64,000 nt of DNA from contig CATIUR010000004.1 of NCBI GenBank assembly GCA_949592205.1, forward strand, positions 97,176,337 through 97,240,336. Reading direction: 5' to 3'. The notes under the pieces are model-generated. The model did no database searches. It saw only the letters and a program-made list of their open reading frames with translations, and was not told the origin of the DNA. This DNA comes from Helichrysum umbraculigerum (taxonomy: Eukaryota; Streptophyta; Magnoliopsida; Asterales; Asteraceae). Position 1 is the stretch's first letter. Each line of letters begins with the position of its first letter. Position numbers and translations under genes: made by a program. This document shows positions 34,229 to 46,591 of this stretch, piece after piece.

Positions 34229-34691
34229 TTACTTTTTGTTTTTTTTGTCTAATTTTTATTATTTTGATTTCAATCCTTTATTTTTAATGTTACAACATTA
34301 AAGACATTTTTCTTAAAATTATATTATTATGTTACACACTTTCTGTTTTTCAAAAAGTTATACTCCGTATGTGTGACACCCGTCAAATTAGGACTAGTGA
34401 TTAGTACCTAATCAACTGTTAATATTTGTAATTAGTTTTATGTTAGGCTAATTAATGTAACAATCATTATATATATTGTTGAATATATACAAGTATTATA
34501 CGATTTGAATAAATCGTATAAGTTTCAAATCGAATGGATTTCGATTAAAATAAATACGGACGTTGGTGAACAATTATATTAAATAATATAATGTTATTTA
34601 ATAGCGCTATTATATCCAAAATATTATTTTGATAATATTTCGTATTCAAATTCGTATCGTACAAGTAACATTTACGCGATTAAAATATTAA

Positions 34692-34890
34692 AAAAAAAAG
34701 GTTATTGGAGGGAACCTTTAACCCCGGATCCGTAGATCCACGGAGCCCCACCCGCAAGAGGCAACCCGTCCGGCTAAACACCTGGCCCCAGTGACCCCAC
34801 ACACGGAGCATAGGCTTTTTTGTACTCCCAGAGGCTTGAACCCGGGTGGGGCGTGGGGATTTGCGGCGGCGGTACCACTGAGGCAAAGCC
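34692..34890 (-). mobile_element. tRNA-derived SINE with T tail
   Basis: On the minus strand it has an A-box-like TGGCTTTGCCTCAGTGG near the start, a B-box GGGTTCAAGCC further on, GC-rich tRNA-like head sequence, and it ends CCTTTTTTTTT. It interrupts LTR D at a site that is continuous in the related LTR E (ATTAAAATATTAAACGC). ATTAA flanks both sides (34687-34691, 34891-34895). The T-ended tail recalls the Au SINE family. It has no protein. Confidence 0.78.
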
Positions 34891-35516
34891 ATTAAGCGCG
34901 CAAACAAAATGAAACAAGCTTAAGATTATATCTTATAACTCAAATATAAAGTATTTTACAAAATACTTAAGCCAAATTATCGAATATTTATTTGAATTTT
35001 AAAACGCATATTTAAAGGTAATTAATATTAAATTAAACATTAAACGATTGGGAAAACGAGCACCGCACGGAACGCGAATACACGGAGTTAAAATTTGGTG
35101 AAGCCCACTTCGTGGACCCCACCGATTTTCAGCCAAAAAGGGGGAAACCCCCCTCCCCACCTTCATTTCATCATCATCATCTTCCCTCTCTATTCTCTCT
35201 CTTCTCTTTCTTTCTCTCTAAATTTACAAACACCACCACCACCTTTCATCTCAATTTAACACCACAAAACGACATCAAAACTCGGAGCTCATTTAGGGAA
35301 AAACGTTCACCTCATCACGATCTACATTTTCATCTTTTCGGATTTTCAATCCGACACTTTGTAAGTTTTCCGACAAAAGTCGAAACCCCTCGTTTTCACT
35401 CATTTTTACATGTTTATCGTTTATATGTGTTTAAAATGTCCAAATATGGGTTGGGTAATAGATTTGGACCGAATGGTCGCTGGAAAACTCGTTTTCGACA
35501 CAAACTCCGGCCATCA

Positions 35517-35990
35517 GACCGTAACGTCGCATTTGACCCAGACTTTATGCGACGTCAGCTGCGACGTCGCAAAACACATCACGACGTCGCACATAGCGAC
35601 ATCAGCCACTACGTAAGCCCTTACGTCGCGGAAATCAACAACGTCGCATATAGCGACGCCACGCACAACGTCGCATTAAATTGCGAAAGTCGCACATAGC
35701 GACGCCATGCTCAACGTCGCAGTCAGGACCTGCGACGTCGCACCCAACGTCGCACAAAACAGAAAACACAGATTTTCACTAAGTGTCGAGACCCTAAATT
35801 TTATCACTTGATTTCACCCAATTTCAAGTCCATATGCGTTTTTCACCAAAGCAATATAGTAGAAATAAAAAATTTCCAAGCTGACTTGGCAGCTCGACCC
35901 CAACCAGGGGCTCTGCCCCTTGGACCCCGCCAGGGGCTGCCGCCCCTTGGACCCCGCTACCAGGGGCGCTGCCCCCGGACCCCCGTCACT
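35517..35990. repeat. GCGACGTCGC cluster and GC hairpin module in LTR D
   Basis: At least ten GACGTCGC/GCGACGTC units lie at 35517-35760, with a perfect GCGACGTCGC at 35561-35570. A GC-rich block of repeated CAGGGGCTGCCGCCCCT hairpins follows at 35905-35990. Confidence 0.88.
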
Positions 35991-37101
35991 TAGAGTTTGT
36001 AACGGCTTCAAAGACACAATCAAAATACATTTTTCAAGTAAAACACCACGAAATCAAAATAATAATAGTTTAGATTATTATTACAAATCCGTCACCAACG
36101 GGCCGTACATATTTTCAAACGTTCGAATCAATCAACCAAATCGTAGTAATTTGGACAAGTCAATCAACCAAATCGGGGTAATTTGGACAAACAACTGCAA
36201 GGGTAGTCTTTCGGGATGCCTAATCATTTAATAACCATCGCGTGTCATGGACACCCTCAGGTTACAAGTCTTTGGACTTCATTACTCGGCTAATCAACTT
36301 CAGTTTATTAAGTTAAACTCGCTAGACTCAGGTTAGTCTCATAGCCCCTCTTTTTACTGTTTTACTCAGGGGTGTGATACAATGCTTATTTTTAACATGT
36401 GAACGCAAGTACAACTTTTATATACTACATGAGTTTTACACACTAATCATTTAAAGTCCTCCGTCAGCATAGTTGTTAATACGTTGTAGCGTGAATATTA
36501 GTATATGGTACCATATAGGATTGACCCACCTCATCCGGGTTAGCAAGCACTAACCGGGTAAACGAATGTACTAATATTTGGGAAGACGAGTGTTGATTAG
36601 GCACTCGTGGAGGCAAAAACGCTCAGGCTGTGATCCTGACCCTCGAGTTAAGCTCAAGTATGTGCTCATGGCTGTATACACTTACATTATCAATTGCTGG
36701 ATGCAATTCAATTACTTAAATCTTGCGGTTCATACAACTTATATATGTTATTTCAAACCTGTGAGCTCACCGGCTTTTAGCTGACCTTTTAGCATGTATC
36801 GCAGGTACTAAGCAGTAGGTTTGGACTACATCAGGGAATCAATAGCTCGAGTCAGCATGCAAACAATTGAGATTTCTTGCATTAGTATATTTTGTACAAG
36901 TACTTATGTACTGAAATCTCTCATTTAATCGAACACGAGCTATGTATTGGCTGTAAATGTTGTAAACATTTTAATATCAATATATTTTGTTAAAACGACG
37001 CATATAGAGTCGTTTGCTATATATCTTGTGCTTTGATTATTGATTAGTAACACCCAATGTATGCTTCCGCAAATGATTAAATTTGGGGGTGTTACAGTAT
37101 G

Positions 37102-38009
37102 TTACAATTGTTGATTTTTCTAATATATATCTTCGTACAATTTTTAATTTACTTTACTTGGTTCAAATATGTTATTTGTATGTACAATATACTAGCCTTG
37201 TACTCGTGCAAAGCGGCGGCGACAACTAAGTTTTTAATGATTTTACAATTGTTTTTGGAAGCTTGCAATTGTTTTAAGTTATTTCGACAGTTTCTATCAA
37301 ACAGAAATAGTTTTCGCATCAAAAAATAAAATAATAAATAAGTGAGAAAATTTTAAAGTGGCTTCATTGTATCATTTCGCCTTTTCTTAGAATAAAATTA
37401 AAGTTTCCTCCTCCATTTATTTTTGTTCTTGTTAAGTTTGAATAAATGCACTCTTTGTATATATATATATATATAATGTCGTCTGTTATCTTGTTATGAA
37501 TAACTCAAATATAATTAATTGTTGTTTGCGACAACAAAAACCACAAATAACTTAATAAATAAAGTCTTTTACGAGTAGTATTCAAGCATTAAGTCATAAA
37601 CAAGGAGCCTTAGACAACGAACTAATGCAAATATGAGTATCTATCAAATTAAAAGCTTTTTATCAACAACATATGTTTCATCAAATCTTCCATATATATA
37701 CCAGGTAAATTTAGTAAAGATGAAGGATCATGATGATAAATCTATCGACTATTGGAATACATATTCAATGCTATTGCGATTTGATATATAATTGTTTTAC
37801 ATGATTTATATTTTTAAATCGGTTTGACTATTGTGTAAAAATTGAATAAACAATTGGCAACACTAACATACACTTTTAGAATAGATTGGAAGTCCAAAAA
37901 TCTAGCAGATCATACTTCAAAAAATTCTCACTCCAATTTTCAAAAAATCTACATTCAAATTTTTTCATTGCATGTGCTTTCATTATATATGAAAATAAGT
38001 TAACATATA
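37102..38009. other. Intergenic, no gene seen
   Basis: AT-rich sequence with a short TA run near 37460. No element ends or coding signals are recognised. Confidence 0.45.
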
Positions 38010-38204
38010 CTCTCTCCGTCCTAATTTATTTGTCTATCTTTCTATTTTGTTATGTTCCAAAATAATAGTCCTCTTTCAAAATCAACCAATCAAAATCCTT
38101 GAAAATAGTAAAAATTAATTATATTGGTAGTCAAGAATAATAAATGCACTTTTCTTAAACTGTGTGTTTCTTGTCTAGTGACAATAATTTTGGGATGGAG
38201 GGAG
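38010..38204. mobile_element. Stowaway-like MITE
   Basis: 195 bp, CTCTCTCCGTCC to GGATGGAGGGAG, with TA on both sides (38008-38009, 38205-38206). Non-coding. Confidence 0.88.
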
Positions 38205-38390
38205 TACGTTTTATAAAATTAAATAAAGTAATGTGATCGTTCTTACTATTTGTTATATCTCGTCGCATAACGCGGGCAATATTGAACTATAGTTTTAGTC
38301 ATTTTTTGATTGACGAGGTGCTACAACTTTTGAGTTTTTGAAATGTCCATGCAACAAACAAAGTACATATAGTAATGGTGACTCAGTGAG

Positions 38391-40465
38391 TGTAACATCC
38401 TCCATACCGGTCTGGTAATTTCTTATTTAAATTGATATATTTAATTGTATTAGAAATTATTTGATATTATTTGTTTTATTGCGAAACTTGGTTAAATAAG
38501 TCTCAGGACTTATTGTGAATAGTAAATTGTTGATAGTTGTAATTTACTATAGTTGATGGTGGAATAAAATAAGTTTCTCGCAAATGGTTTTTAGGTTCCA
38601 GACAATAGATTGAAAGGGGACTAGTTCTAAGTGGATACGGAGTCGGTGTAAAAGTTTAAACCGACTTATATACTTTTCCTTTTAGGAAAGTTTTATCATT
38701 TCTTTTCAAACAAAAAAACCTTGAACCTTGAATCCATTTTAAGTTGTGATCTTGAGCTGATTTTGATCTTGATCATAGCTATCTTAAAACCATAATCATC
38801 TTGATCATCATCTTCTATTACTAAAAGTGGTAAGTTCTTAATTTTTGGTTAGTTCATAGTTTGATTGAATTGATAAAAAAACCTTAGGAGTTGAAATGAA
38901 TAGAATGAATTGGTTGATGTGAATATGATTAATGATGCTAGATGTTGATTTCAAACTGATTTACATAACTTAAATTACTGAGTTTATGATTGTGAATTGA
39001 GGTCTTGAACTCAAGTAAATGAACAAAGGGGTTTTATGAATTTTGGCATGAAATTGATGTTCTTTGATGTTAATTGAAGTTGTTTGATGTTATTAGTTGC
39101 AAAGTGATGATTGGTTCATGATAAAAACGTAGTTCTATTGATTTAGCATCTGGAAATGAGGATTTGGATAGTTTTGGTTCGTGCAGGACTTAAGAACAGT
39201 TGCAGGTTACTGACTGAACTAGGAAAGCCGATCGGCTTTGTTTAGAAGATCGGCTAAGCTAGTTCAAAATCACCACAGAACTTAGCCCTTGAACCAAAGC
39301 TTGAAATTAACTGAGAAAGCAGATCGGCTATGGTATAGCCGATCGGTTAAAGGTGTATAGCCGAACGGCTATTTTTAGAGGATCGGCTATTGTAGTTCAA
39401 ATCACTGACCGCATGTTACCTTTGATTTTGAGTTTGGAAACAAACTATGAAAGCCGAACGACTTTGGCTAATAACAGGATCAAAATAGCTATGTCTAAAA
39501 CATATGGTATGCACTTATAAACTAATACTTGTTTATGATAATAGCTATACTATAATACAATAATACATGATTAGGAACTTGTAAATGTAATGTTAATTAT
39601 ATGATTAATTGTGTTAAGTTTCTAATATATGTATTAGTACAAGTTAACGAATCATGATTCTGAATACTAACTTGTGTTGAATTGTCATTCTCAGATCCTC
39701 AGAGAACTCAGCGAGATAAGGCAGCTGAGTAAGTGAACTAAAACAATCAGGTGAGTGGATTTGAAACTCACAGTTTGATTTGGTTGTGTCAGTTTGATTT
39801 CAATCAGTAATTATAGGATTACTATTGACAGGATGTTAACCTTGAAATGATATGCCATTTGATTGGTGGTTTGATTAGCCTGTGTGCTTGATTGATGAAT
39901 CCAGAGGTCAACTAGATTGTTAGTTGGACTTGATTGCTAATGTTGGTCAACATAGGGTTGCGTACATGTGTTGATGGAGATTAGCATTTAGTTAGCGGTT
40001 AATCACTGTTTTGACCTACAGTTGATTTAAGTGTTCTGATAGGGCCACCGGGCACAGGGTCCTTAGGAACCACCGTTCCTCTTGACGATATTTGTTACAT
40101 TATTGGTTGTGAACAAATTGCTAGCTAAATTGAATTGTGGTTGATTATTCATTCACTTAGCTTCGTGCTAATCCCTCAATTTACTTCCTGCAGGTTATGT
40201 TTATATTGTGGGTAGTCAGGAATGGATGTTTTGATGCTGGGAATGTTTGAAACTAGCAACTCTGATCAAGTTTGTTATAAATGATGTTTTGTAATATATA
40301 ATGCTCCGGTTTGTAAACAAGTTAACTATGCTTGGTTTAGTAGTTAAACATGTTGTATAAATGTTTGCGAAATTTTCAAGCAGAATTCTAATAAAATATG
40401 TATTGTAAGAATACGCTTCCGTGAAACATAATATAATATTGTGCTATTAAATGAGGGGCGTTATA
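38391..40465 (+). mobile_element. Solo LTR with perfect target duplication
   Basis: A 2075-bp LTR from TGTAACATCC to GGGGCGTTATA, with GTGAG on both sides (38386-38390, 40466-40470). The terminal CA has become TA. Its family is distinct from A and F, but the ends are of the same chromovirus style. It carries GTAAGT (38830), TTCTCAG (39694), CAATCAG|GTGAGT (39751) and CTGCAG|GT (40193). Confidence 0.9.
39234..39465. repeat. AGCCGATCGGCT palindrome cluster
   Basis: The 16-nt perfect palindrome AAAGCCGATCGGCTTT (39234-39249) is followed by several GATCGGCT, TAGCCGATCGG and AGCCGAACGGCT variants up to about 39465, inside the solo LTR at 38391. Confidence 0.88.
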
Positions 40466-40521
40466 GTGAGAAGGTATCTAAACCACGTAGACCATCCAAT
40501 CAAAAATACTAAAGAGGAAAT

Positions 40522-41362
40522 TACTACAATGGTCGGTCAAACGAAGCGTTTACATACAATAGATGTTGTCAGAGAATTTTTTACAAAACTAGTCAAGCCT
40601 TTTGCCTAAAATGAATTTATGGTAGGCGAATAATGCTAATGCAATATATGAACGACACGTGTTAATATTCTTCGCCGGTCAAGCCTTTATTCGCCGATCA
40701 ATGCCATCTTCGCCTAAATTAAAAATGGTACAAAGTTCGCCTAAATCTTATTCATGGTAGGCGAAGTATTGAAATACTCGATATACGTGCAAATGTTGTT
40801 ACCAGAGATGTGTGGGAGTGTATGTCTTCCATTGTCTTCCATTGATCTGTATGTCTTCGGCTATGCTTATGTATATTCCGGGAGGAAAATTTCGGCCATC
40901 ATATTCGGGTAGTTAGCTTGGGTATATTAGACCTCATCATATTTCCGGTGAAAACCCTAAAAATCCTAAAACAACACTAAAAACCCTAAAAATCGCAGAA
41001 TTATAAAACAACACTAAACCCTAGCAATCGCCACCGCAATGGCAAATAAGACGACCATGTATCGCCGCCGCCGGAAGTGAAGGAAAGTGAATCGGCAAAA
41101 TTTTTGGTTAGTTGTGGTAGATGGGAAAGTGAAGCAATTTAGGCGGATGAAACGGTTCCCAAGATTTCAAAATATTTCGCCACCTTCGCCTAAAATACGG
41201 ATTTAGGCGAACTTTTTTTGCCAGGTGTCGTATGTATAGCTGCTTCGCCGGTTTCGCCTAACCCATAAATACATTTAGGCGAAAGTGTTGACCAGAATCG
41301 AAATTTTTTGTCCGACAACGACTACTGGATGTAATGGAGAGGGTTGACTGACCATTGAAGTA
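40522..41362. mobile_element. Non-autonomous TIR transposon, CACTA-like (tentative)
   Basis: Inverted termini TACTACAATGGTCGGTCAA and TACTTCAATGGTCAGTCAA delimit 841 bp. Inside are about ten TTCGCCTAAA/TTTAGGCGAA motifs in both orientations, as in subterminal repeats of CACTA and some Mutator elements. TACTA may be a decayed CACTA start. The target duplication is not clear. A block near 40980-41080 (AAACCCTAA-rich, then ATG and Arg codons) looks like a captured 5' leader of a plant gene. Confidence 0.55.
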
Positions 41363-41633
41363 AAAATCCCAATACTAAATACTGCTGTATTATATTGTTG
41401 GGAATACAGAATAAAGGAGGTAATCAATTACAAAGCCAGTACATGAATCTAGTAGCAAGAAAGGAGAAAAATGAGGGTAAAGTAACATGATGATGACCAA
41501 CATCGGCCAAAAATATATTTTAATTAAGAAATAAATTTTTTTGTCTCGTATGTTTATATCATCTTAATAATTAAAAAACTGACACTGTCATCCCAATAAA
41601 CATGGAGATGAAACATTATTTTGTATTCGATAA

Positions 41634-41764
41634 GGGTGATGATAAATCCACCATCTATTTTGATAAATCTACCACAATTATGCATTGATAGATTGTACTG
41701 TACAGTCTGTTAAAGCATGATTGTGGTGGATTTATCAAAATAGGTGGTGGATATATCAATCCCC
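41634..41764. mobile_element. Mutator-like MITE, copy 1
   Basis: 131 bp, ends GGGTGATGATAAATCC and GGATATATCAATCCCC, with nearly its whole length an inverted repeat around TGTACTGTACAG. Flanked by a perfect 9-bp duplication ATTCGATAA (41625-41633, 41765-41773). A 9-bp duplication is typical of Mutator-like elements. Confidence 0.85.
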
Positions 41765-41896
41765 ATTCGATAATATAATATTTGTATTACCTACCTACAA
41801 ATCTATCATTATATTGCATCAATAACGACAAATAGTTGTTAAATGTCAGTAAAATTATTACATATCAATAACCTTAAGATAATGCCAATAACTAAA

Positions 41897-42027
41897 GGGG
41901 GTGATTTGTATATCACCAAAAATTAACCATACATCATTTTTATGCATCATTGTATTGTACTGTACAACACTGTAAAGCAGCTTTAGTGGTGTATGGCTAA
42001 TTTTTGATGGTGTACAAATTACCACCC
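41897..42027. mobile_element. Mutator-like MITE, copy 2
   Basis: Also 131 bp, GGGGGTGATTTGTATATC to AATTACCACCC, with the core TTGTACTGTACAA. Perfect 9-bp duplication ATAACTAAA (41888-41896, 42028-42036). Same family as the copies at 41634 and 47026, although the arm sequences have diverged. Confidence 0.85.
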
Positions 42028-42036
42028 ATAACTAAA

Positions 42037-42747
42037 TCCTCGCCAAATTCGTCAAGAACGTAACAAAAGAAAGCTCCTGATGTTGAATTCGTGACACATA
42101 ACTATAAAATAATAAAGTTTTGTAGATTAGTATACAAGTTTTTTGAATTTTTTATTAAGGCTTCAACTCAGTAGTATGATTATCCAAGCGCAAAAGTTTT
42201 TGTGAGACACGAAGATTACTTTTATGAAATAAGTCATGGTTTTATGGGTTAATCCCAATTTCTCGTGATATAACTAAACATTACCTAATTTATGGTCGTT
42301 AGAGAAAGAAGAATTAGGAGTAAGAGTTTTCCATAGAAGCAATTTTGAGAGTTTTACCATTTCAAGTAATTATGTAATTACTCATTCCAAAAATTCCTTC
42401 ACCTTTTATAATATTATCTAACTACTTTACTTGGATTTGTTTTTTACGAAAGTGCCATCATTTTATTTTATTTTTTAAAAATCGTTGAAAATATTCATGT
42501 TTACATGTGATCTATTGGGAAATAATACACATAAGCATATGATACCTTCTTGAGTTCTACCTCCTATGCTCAATTTTTTACTAACATGGACATGCAATAT
42601 AGACGTAGGTTACGCGTTCAATCCCCGTCATCCCCGTGTTCCTTTAACCATTGCTTATACAATTTACCTCTTTAATATTGGTTGTGGGACCGATCTGTAC
42701 CGTGGTCATGAGAGGGTAAATGGGTCGATTTTTATCCTTAGAAACAA
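42037..42747. other. Intergenic, no gene seen
   Basis: AT-rich sequence with no recognisable gene or element end. The open frame at 42566 overlaps the following MITE and has no domain. Confidence 0.4.
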
Positions 42748-42916
42748 GAGTAATGCTAAATAGGCCTACTTACGTAGACTTAAAAACATGCCTAAATTTC
42801 TGATTGGTTGTTTTTTTTCTCTCTCTTAATCTCATCCAATCAATTTTTTGAACCCACCAATCACATCTTTAGGTCTAAAATTAGTCCTATAGATTTAGGT
42901 CTACCAATCATTTTCC
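42748..42916. mobile_element. MITE-like repeat, copy 2 of the 1494 family
   Basis: 169 bp related to 1494-1655, with imperfect inverted ends (GAGTAATGCTAAATAGGCCTA against GGAAAATGATTGGTAGACCTA). It is flanked by the 9-bp direct repeat TAGAAACAA (42739-42747, 42917-42925), which suggests a Mutator-like MITE. Confidence 0.6.
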
Positions 42917-43047
42917 TAGAAACAATACTAATGTATTATTAATGTGTAGAGTTAGGTAACAATTGCAAAATCAATCAAGAATACTTAAAAACCAAGATTA
43001 CTATTATAAAAATCCTATAAAGTCTAGCAGTCGACAACACAATGGTA

Positions 43048-43300
43048 CTCCCTCCGTCCCATTATAAGTGTTAACTTTTGACTTTTGAATGTCTTTTTTT
43101 TACAACTTTGACATTAAATATTTTTATTTGTGTTATATAATACTTGATGCAAAATACACGAATGAATTGGATTTTAAATGTATTTTCATTGATAATTTTT
43201 ATCAGGTATTATACAACACAAACAAAAATATAAGGTCAAAGTTGAAAAAAAAAAAACTTTAAAAAGTCAAAAGTTAACACTTGTAATGAGACGGATGTAA
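43048..43300. mobile_element. Stowaway-like MITE
   Basis: 253 bp, CTCCCTCCGTCCCATTATAAGTG to a decayed GAGACGGATGTAA end, with TA on each side (43046-43047, 43301-43302). Long inverted arms include GTTAACTTTTGAC / GTCAAAAGTTAAC. Confidence 0.82.
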
Positions 43301-43799
43301 TAATTTAATTGAAATTTTGGAGAAGAAGCCCAAATAGAAAACCAATTAGAGTGATACCCCACGTGACTTAATTCCAATGGTTGAATTATTGATAAACGTT
43401 AAAGTGAGCTTCCTAGTTCCTACTCTTTTCCTTAGAGGTTGTTACAAAGTTTATGGGTATATTCACTTCAAAATATCGCGATAAATTAAGGCTACTATCC
43501 CGATAAGTTGAAAATAGGAAGAACCTTGGAGAGTGTTAATTGGGCCCAGTCTGCAACCCGATGTTGATTAGATTCCGTGAAACGATCCCCAACAAACCAC
43601 CTCCCCCAGGAAATAATGATTTTAATTAATACTTTTAGATTTTCGTGTCAATCTCTCATATCAATCAAATGATGATGATTTTGATATTTCAAAAGGATTT
43701 GGTTATTTTTCTCTTGATTGGTTTTTTCTTCTTTTTTAAGCTTAAGATTAAAGTGAACCCCCCTATAAATACGCATATATTATATCCTTATTAAACATA
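43301..43799. other. Intergenic spacer between two MITEs
   Basis: About 500 bp of AT-rich sequence. No gene, terminus or repeat unit seen. Confidence 0.4.
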
Positions 43800-43985
43800 C
43801 TCCCTCCGTCCCATAATAAGTGTCTCACTTACTATTTTGGGACGTCCCAAAATAAGTGTCCAGATTCCTTTTCAGCCAATCAGAAAAGACTTTATTGGGT
43901 AAAGATAAGATGTTATTGGAAGATAGTGACTTTTCTTAAACTGTGTGCATTTTTACATGAGACACTTATTTTGGGACGGAGGGAA
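43800..43985. mobile_element. Stowaway-like MITE
   Basis: 186 bp, CTCCCTCCGTCCCATAATAAGTG to TTTTGGGACGGAGGGAA, TA on both sides (43798-43799, 43986-43987). The arms are longer and better conserved than in the neighbour at 43048. Confidence 0.9.
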
Positions 43986-44135
43986 TATAACATTTCGTAA
44001 CGTTATTATAAATATGGAAATTTAATTTTAGGATAGAGGAAGTATAAAAAAGCATGTTGACTGAAAATAAAAAACGGGTTTATGGTTTGAAAATGTATCG
44101 AACGTTACACATTTACTATTGCATGGATCTAATTA

Positions 44136-46566
44136 TGTAACACCCCCAAATTTAATGATTTGCGGAAGCTTGATTTGGGTGTTACTAAATTAATAACAAA
44201 GCACAAAGATATATAGTAAACGACTCTACATGCGTCGTTTTAACAAAATATATTGATAATTGAAATGTTTACAACATTTAAAGCTTTACATAGCTCAAGT
44301 TTAAATAAAAGGAGATTTCAGTACATAAGTACTCGTACAAAATATACTAATGCAAGAAAATCTCAATCGTCTGTATGCTGACTCGAGCTAAAAGTCCTGA
44401 AGCAGAACATCATACTGCTTGGTACCTGCGATACATGCTAAAAGGTCAGTTAAAAGCTGGTGATCTCACATGTTTGAAATCAGTTAATATCGTATGAACC
44501 GCAAGATTTAAATAATGAATTGCATCCAGCAATTAAATGATAGTAATCGTGTATACAGCCATGAGCACATAGTTGAGCTTAACTCGAGGGCCGGGTCCCC
44601 TATAGAGAATTCCGGCGAGGTGCCTCCACGAATGCCTAATCAACATTCGTCTTCCCAAATATTAGTACGTCCGTTTACCCGGTTAGTGCTTGCTAACCCG
44701 AACGAGGAGGGTCAATCCTATATGGTACCATATACTAATATTCACGCTACAACGTATTAACAGCTATGCTGACGGAGGACTTTAAATGATTAGTTGTGAA
44801 AATCTCATGTAGTGTATGAAATGTTTGTACTTGCGTTCACATGTTAAAATTGAGCAATATATCACACCCCTGAGTAAAACAGTAAAAAGAGGGGCTATGA
44901 GACTCACCTGAGTCTGAAAGCGTTTAAATAAACGTAAGTTGATTAGCCGAGTGATGAAGTCCAAAGACTTGTAACCTGAGGGTGTCCACGACACGCGATG
45001 GTTATAATATGCGAAGGTATCTAATAAGACTACCTTGTAGTTGTTCGTCCGACTATAATGTCCAAATGTTCCCAATTCGGTGGATAGTTTAAGTGTTTGA
45101 AAACGCGTACGGCCCGTTGGTGATTATTAGTAATAATGATCTTGCTGTTATTTTGTTAGTTCCAAAGTGTTATACAAGTTTGACACTTGGTGAGAAATGT
45201 ACTTACGGAATCTAAGTACGGGGGTCCGGGGGTAGCGCCCCTGGTAGCGGGGTCCAAGGGGCAGAGCCCCTGGCTGGGGTCGAGCTGCCAGGTCAGCTTG
45301 GAAAATTTTTATTTCTACTATATTGCTTTGACGAAAAACGCATTTGGATCCGAATTTCGGTAAAATCGAGTGATAAATTTCGAGTCTCGACACTTAGTAA
45401 AAATCTGTGTTTTTGAGGTTCTGGTTTGTGCGACGTTGGGTGCGACGTCGCAGGTAAGGATTGCGACGTTGAGCATGACGTCGCTAAAGGCGACGTTTCG
45501 CAATTTAATGCGACGTTAAGGATGATGTCGCTATACGCGACGTTGTTGATTCTAGCGACGTAGTAGGCGACGTCGCTATGTGCGACTTCGCAATTCAATG
45601 CGACTTTATGTGCGACGTCGCTAAGGCGACGTTATTGATTTCTGTGCGACGTTATACGCGACGTCGCAAAGGCTCCAGGCCAGATGCGACGTTACGGGCT
45701 GTTGACCGGATTTTGTGTCGAAAAAGAGTTTCCCGGCCACCGTTCGGTCCAATATTTTTACCCAACCCAAATATGGACATTTTAAGTGTATACAAACAAC
45801 CACAAGTCGAAAATAAGGGAAATCGAAGAGTTTCGAGAATTGTCGGAAACTTACAAAGTGTCGGATCAAAAATCCGAAAAGATAGGATGATAGATCGGGA
45901 TGCCGTGGTCGTTCTTTTCCAAAGGAGTAGTATGTTTCGCGTACGTTTAATGGTAGTATTTGGTGATTTAATGAGGATTGTGGAGGTGGTGGTGATTAGA
46001 GAGAAAAGAAAGAGAGAGAAAAGAGAAAGAGAGAGTGAGATAAGAGGGAATGAGAAAAAGAGGAGGGAGTTGGGGGTTTAACCTCCAACTTTCAGTCTCC
46101 GCAATTGCGGTCCGTGCGGTGTTCGTTTTCTCCGTCATTCAAACGTTAAATATTTATTTTACATATTAATTGGTAAGTTTTAAAATACAAACTTATTACG
46201 CGATATTTTATTTAAATATTTTACTAATCAATTTATATTTGAGTTATAAAATGTAAGTTAGTTTGCGCGTTAAATATTTTAAATTGTGCAAGTTCTGTTT
46301 GTACGATACAAATTGTAATTCGAGTATTATTAAAATAATACTTTTAACATAACAGTGTTACCTAATAAAATTGGTCACCAACGTCCGTATTTATGGAACC
46401 GAAATACATTCGATTTAAATTGCGTACGATTTAATCAAATCGCATTTTCGTATATATTCAACAATATATATAATTCGATACATTAATTAGCCTAACACAG
46501 AACTAATTACATGTATTTACATAAGATTAGGCACTAAGTACTAGTCCTAATTTGGCGGGTGTTACA
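44136..46566 (-). mobile_element. Solo LTR, F family
   Basis: A 2431-bp LTR, TGTAACACCCCC to GGCGGGTGTTACA, with AATTA on both sides (44131-44135, 46567-46571). It is closely related to the LTR at 60788-63243. On the minus strand it has a GTAAGTTT site (45854), a GACTCAG|GTGAGTCTC site (44907) and GTATCGCAG|GTACC (44426). Open frames 45148-46081 are by-products of the CG repeats. Confidence 0.94.
45220..45690. repeat. GC hairpin module and GCGACGTCGC cluster
   Basis: GC-rich hairpins with GGGGCAGAGCCCC type units (45220-45285) are followed by about fifteen GCGACGT/ACGTCGC units (45425-45690), including a perfect GCGACGTCGC at 45442-45451. Confidence 0.88.
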
Positions 46567-46591
46567 AATTAGAAACCTCATATTGTATTAA

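Larger units (their letters stand above)
34372..37096 (+). mobile_element. Solo LTR (D) with perfect target duplication
   Basis: A 2725-bp LTR, TGTGACACCCG to GGGGTGTTACA, flanked by GTATG on both sides (34367-34371, 37097-37101). It is enlarged by a ~200-bp SINE at 34692. No internal sequence remains. Related to F (60788-63243), in the opposite orientation. Open frames such as 35112-35699 come from the CG-rich repeats. Confidence 0.94.

Noticed and set aside
35112..35699. 195-residue open frame in solo LTR D
   Set aside because: It crosses the donor-like site and palindrome cluster; related LTRs break the frame. Treated as LTR leader sequence.
32135..45690. CRISPR-like arrays of short palindromes
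   Set aside because: Spacing is irregular, spacers are not unique, and the setting is a plant LTR.
45148..46081. Open frames on both strands in the 44136 solo LTR
   Set aside because: Same cause: GCGACGT repeats avoid stops in several frames.
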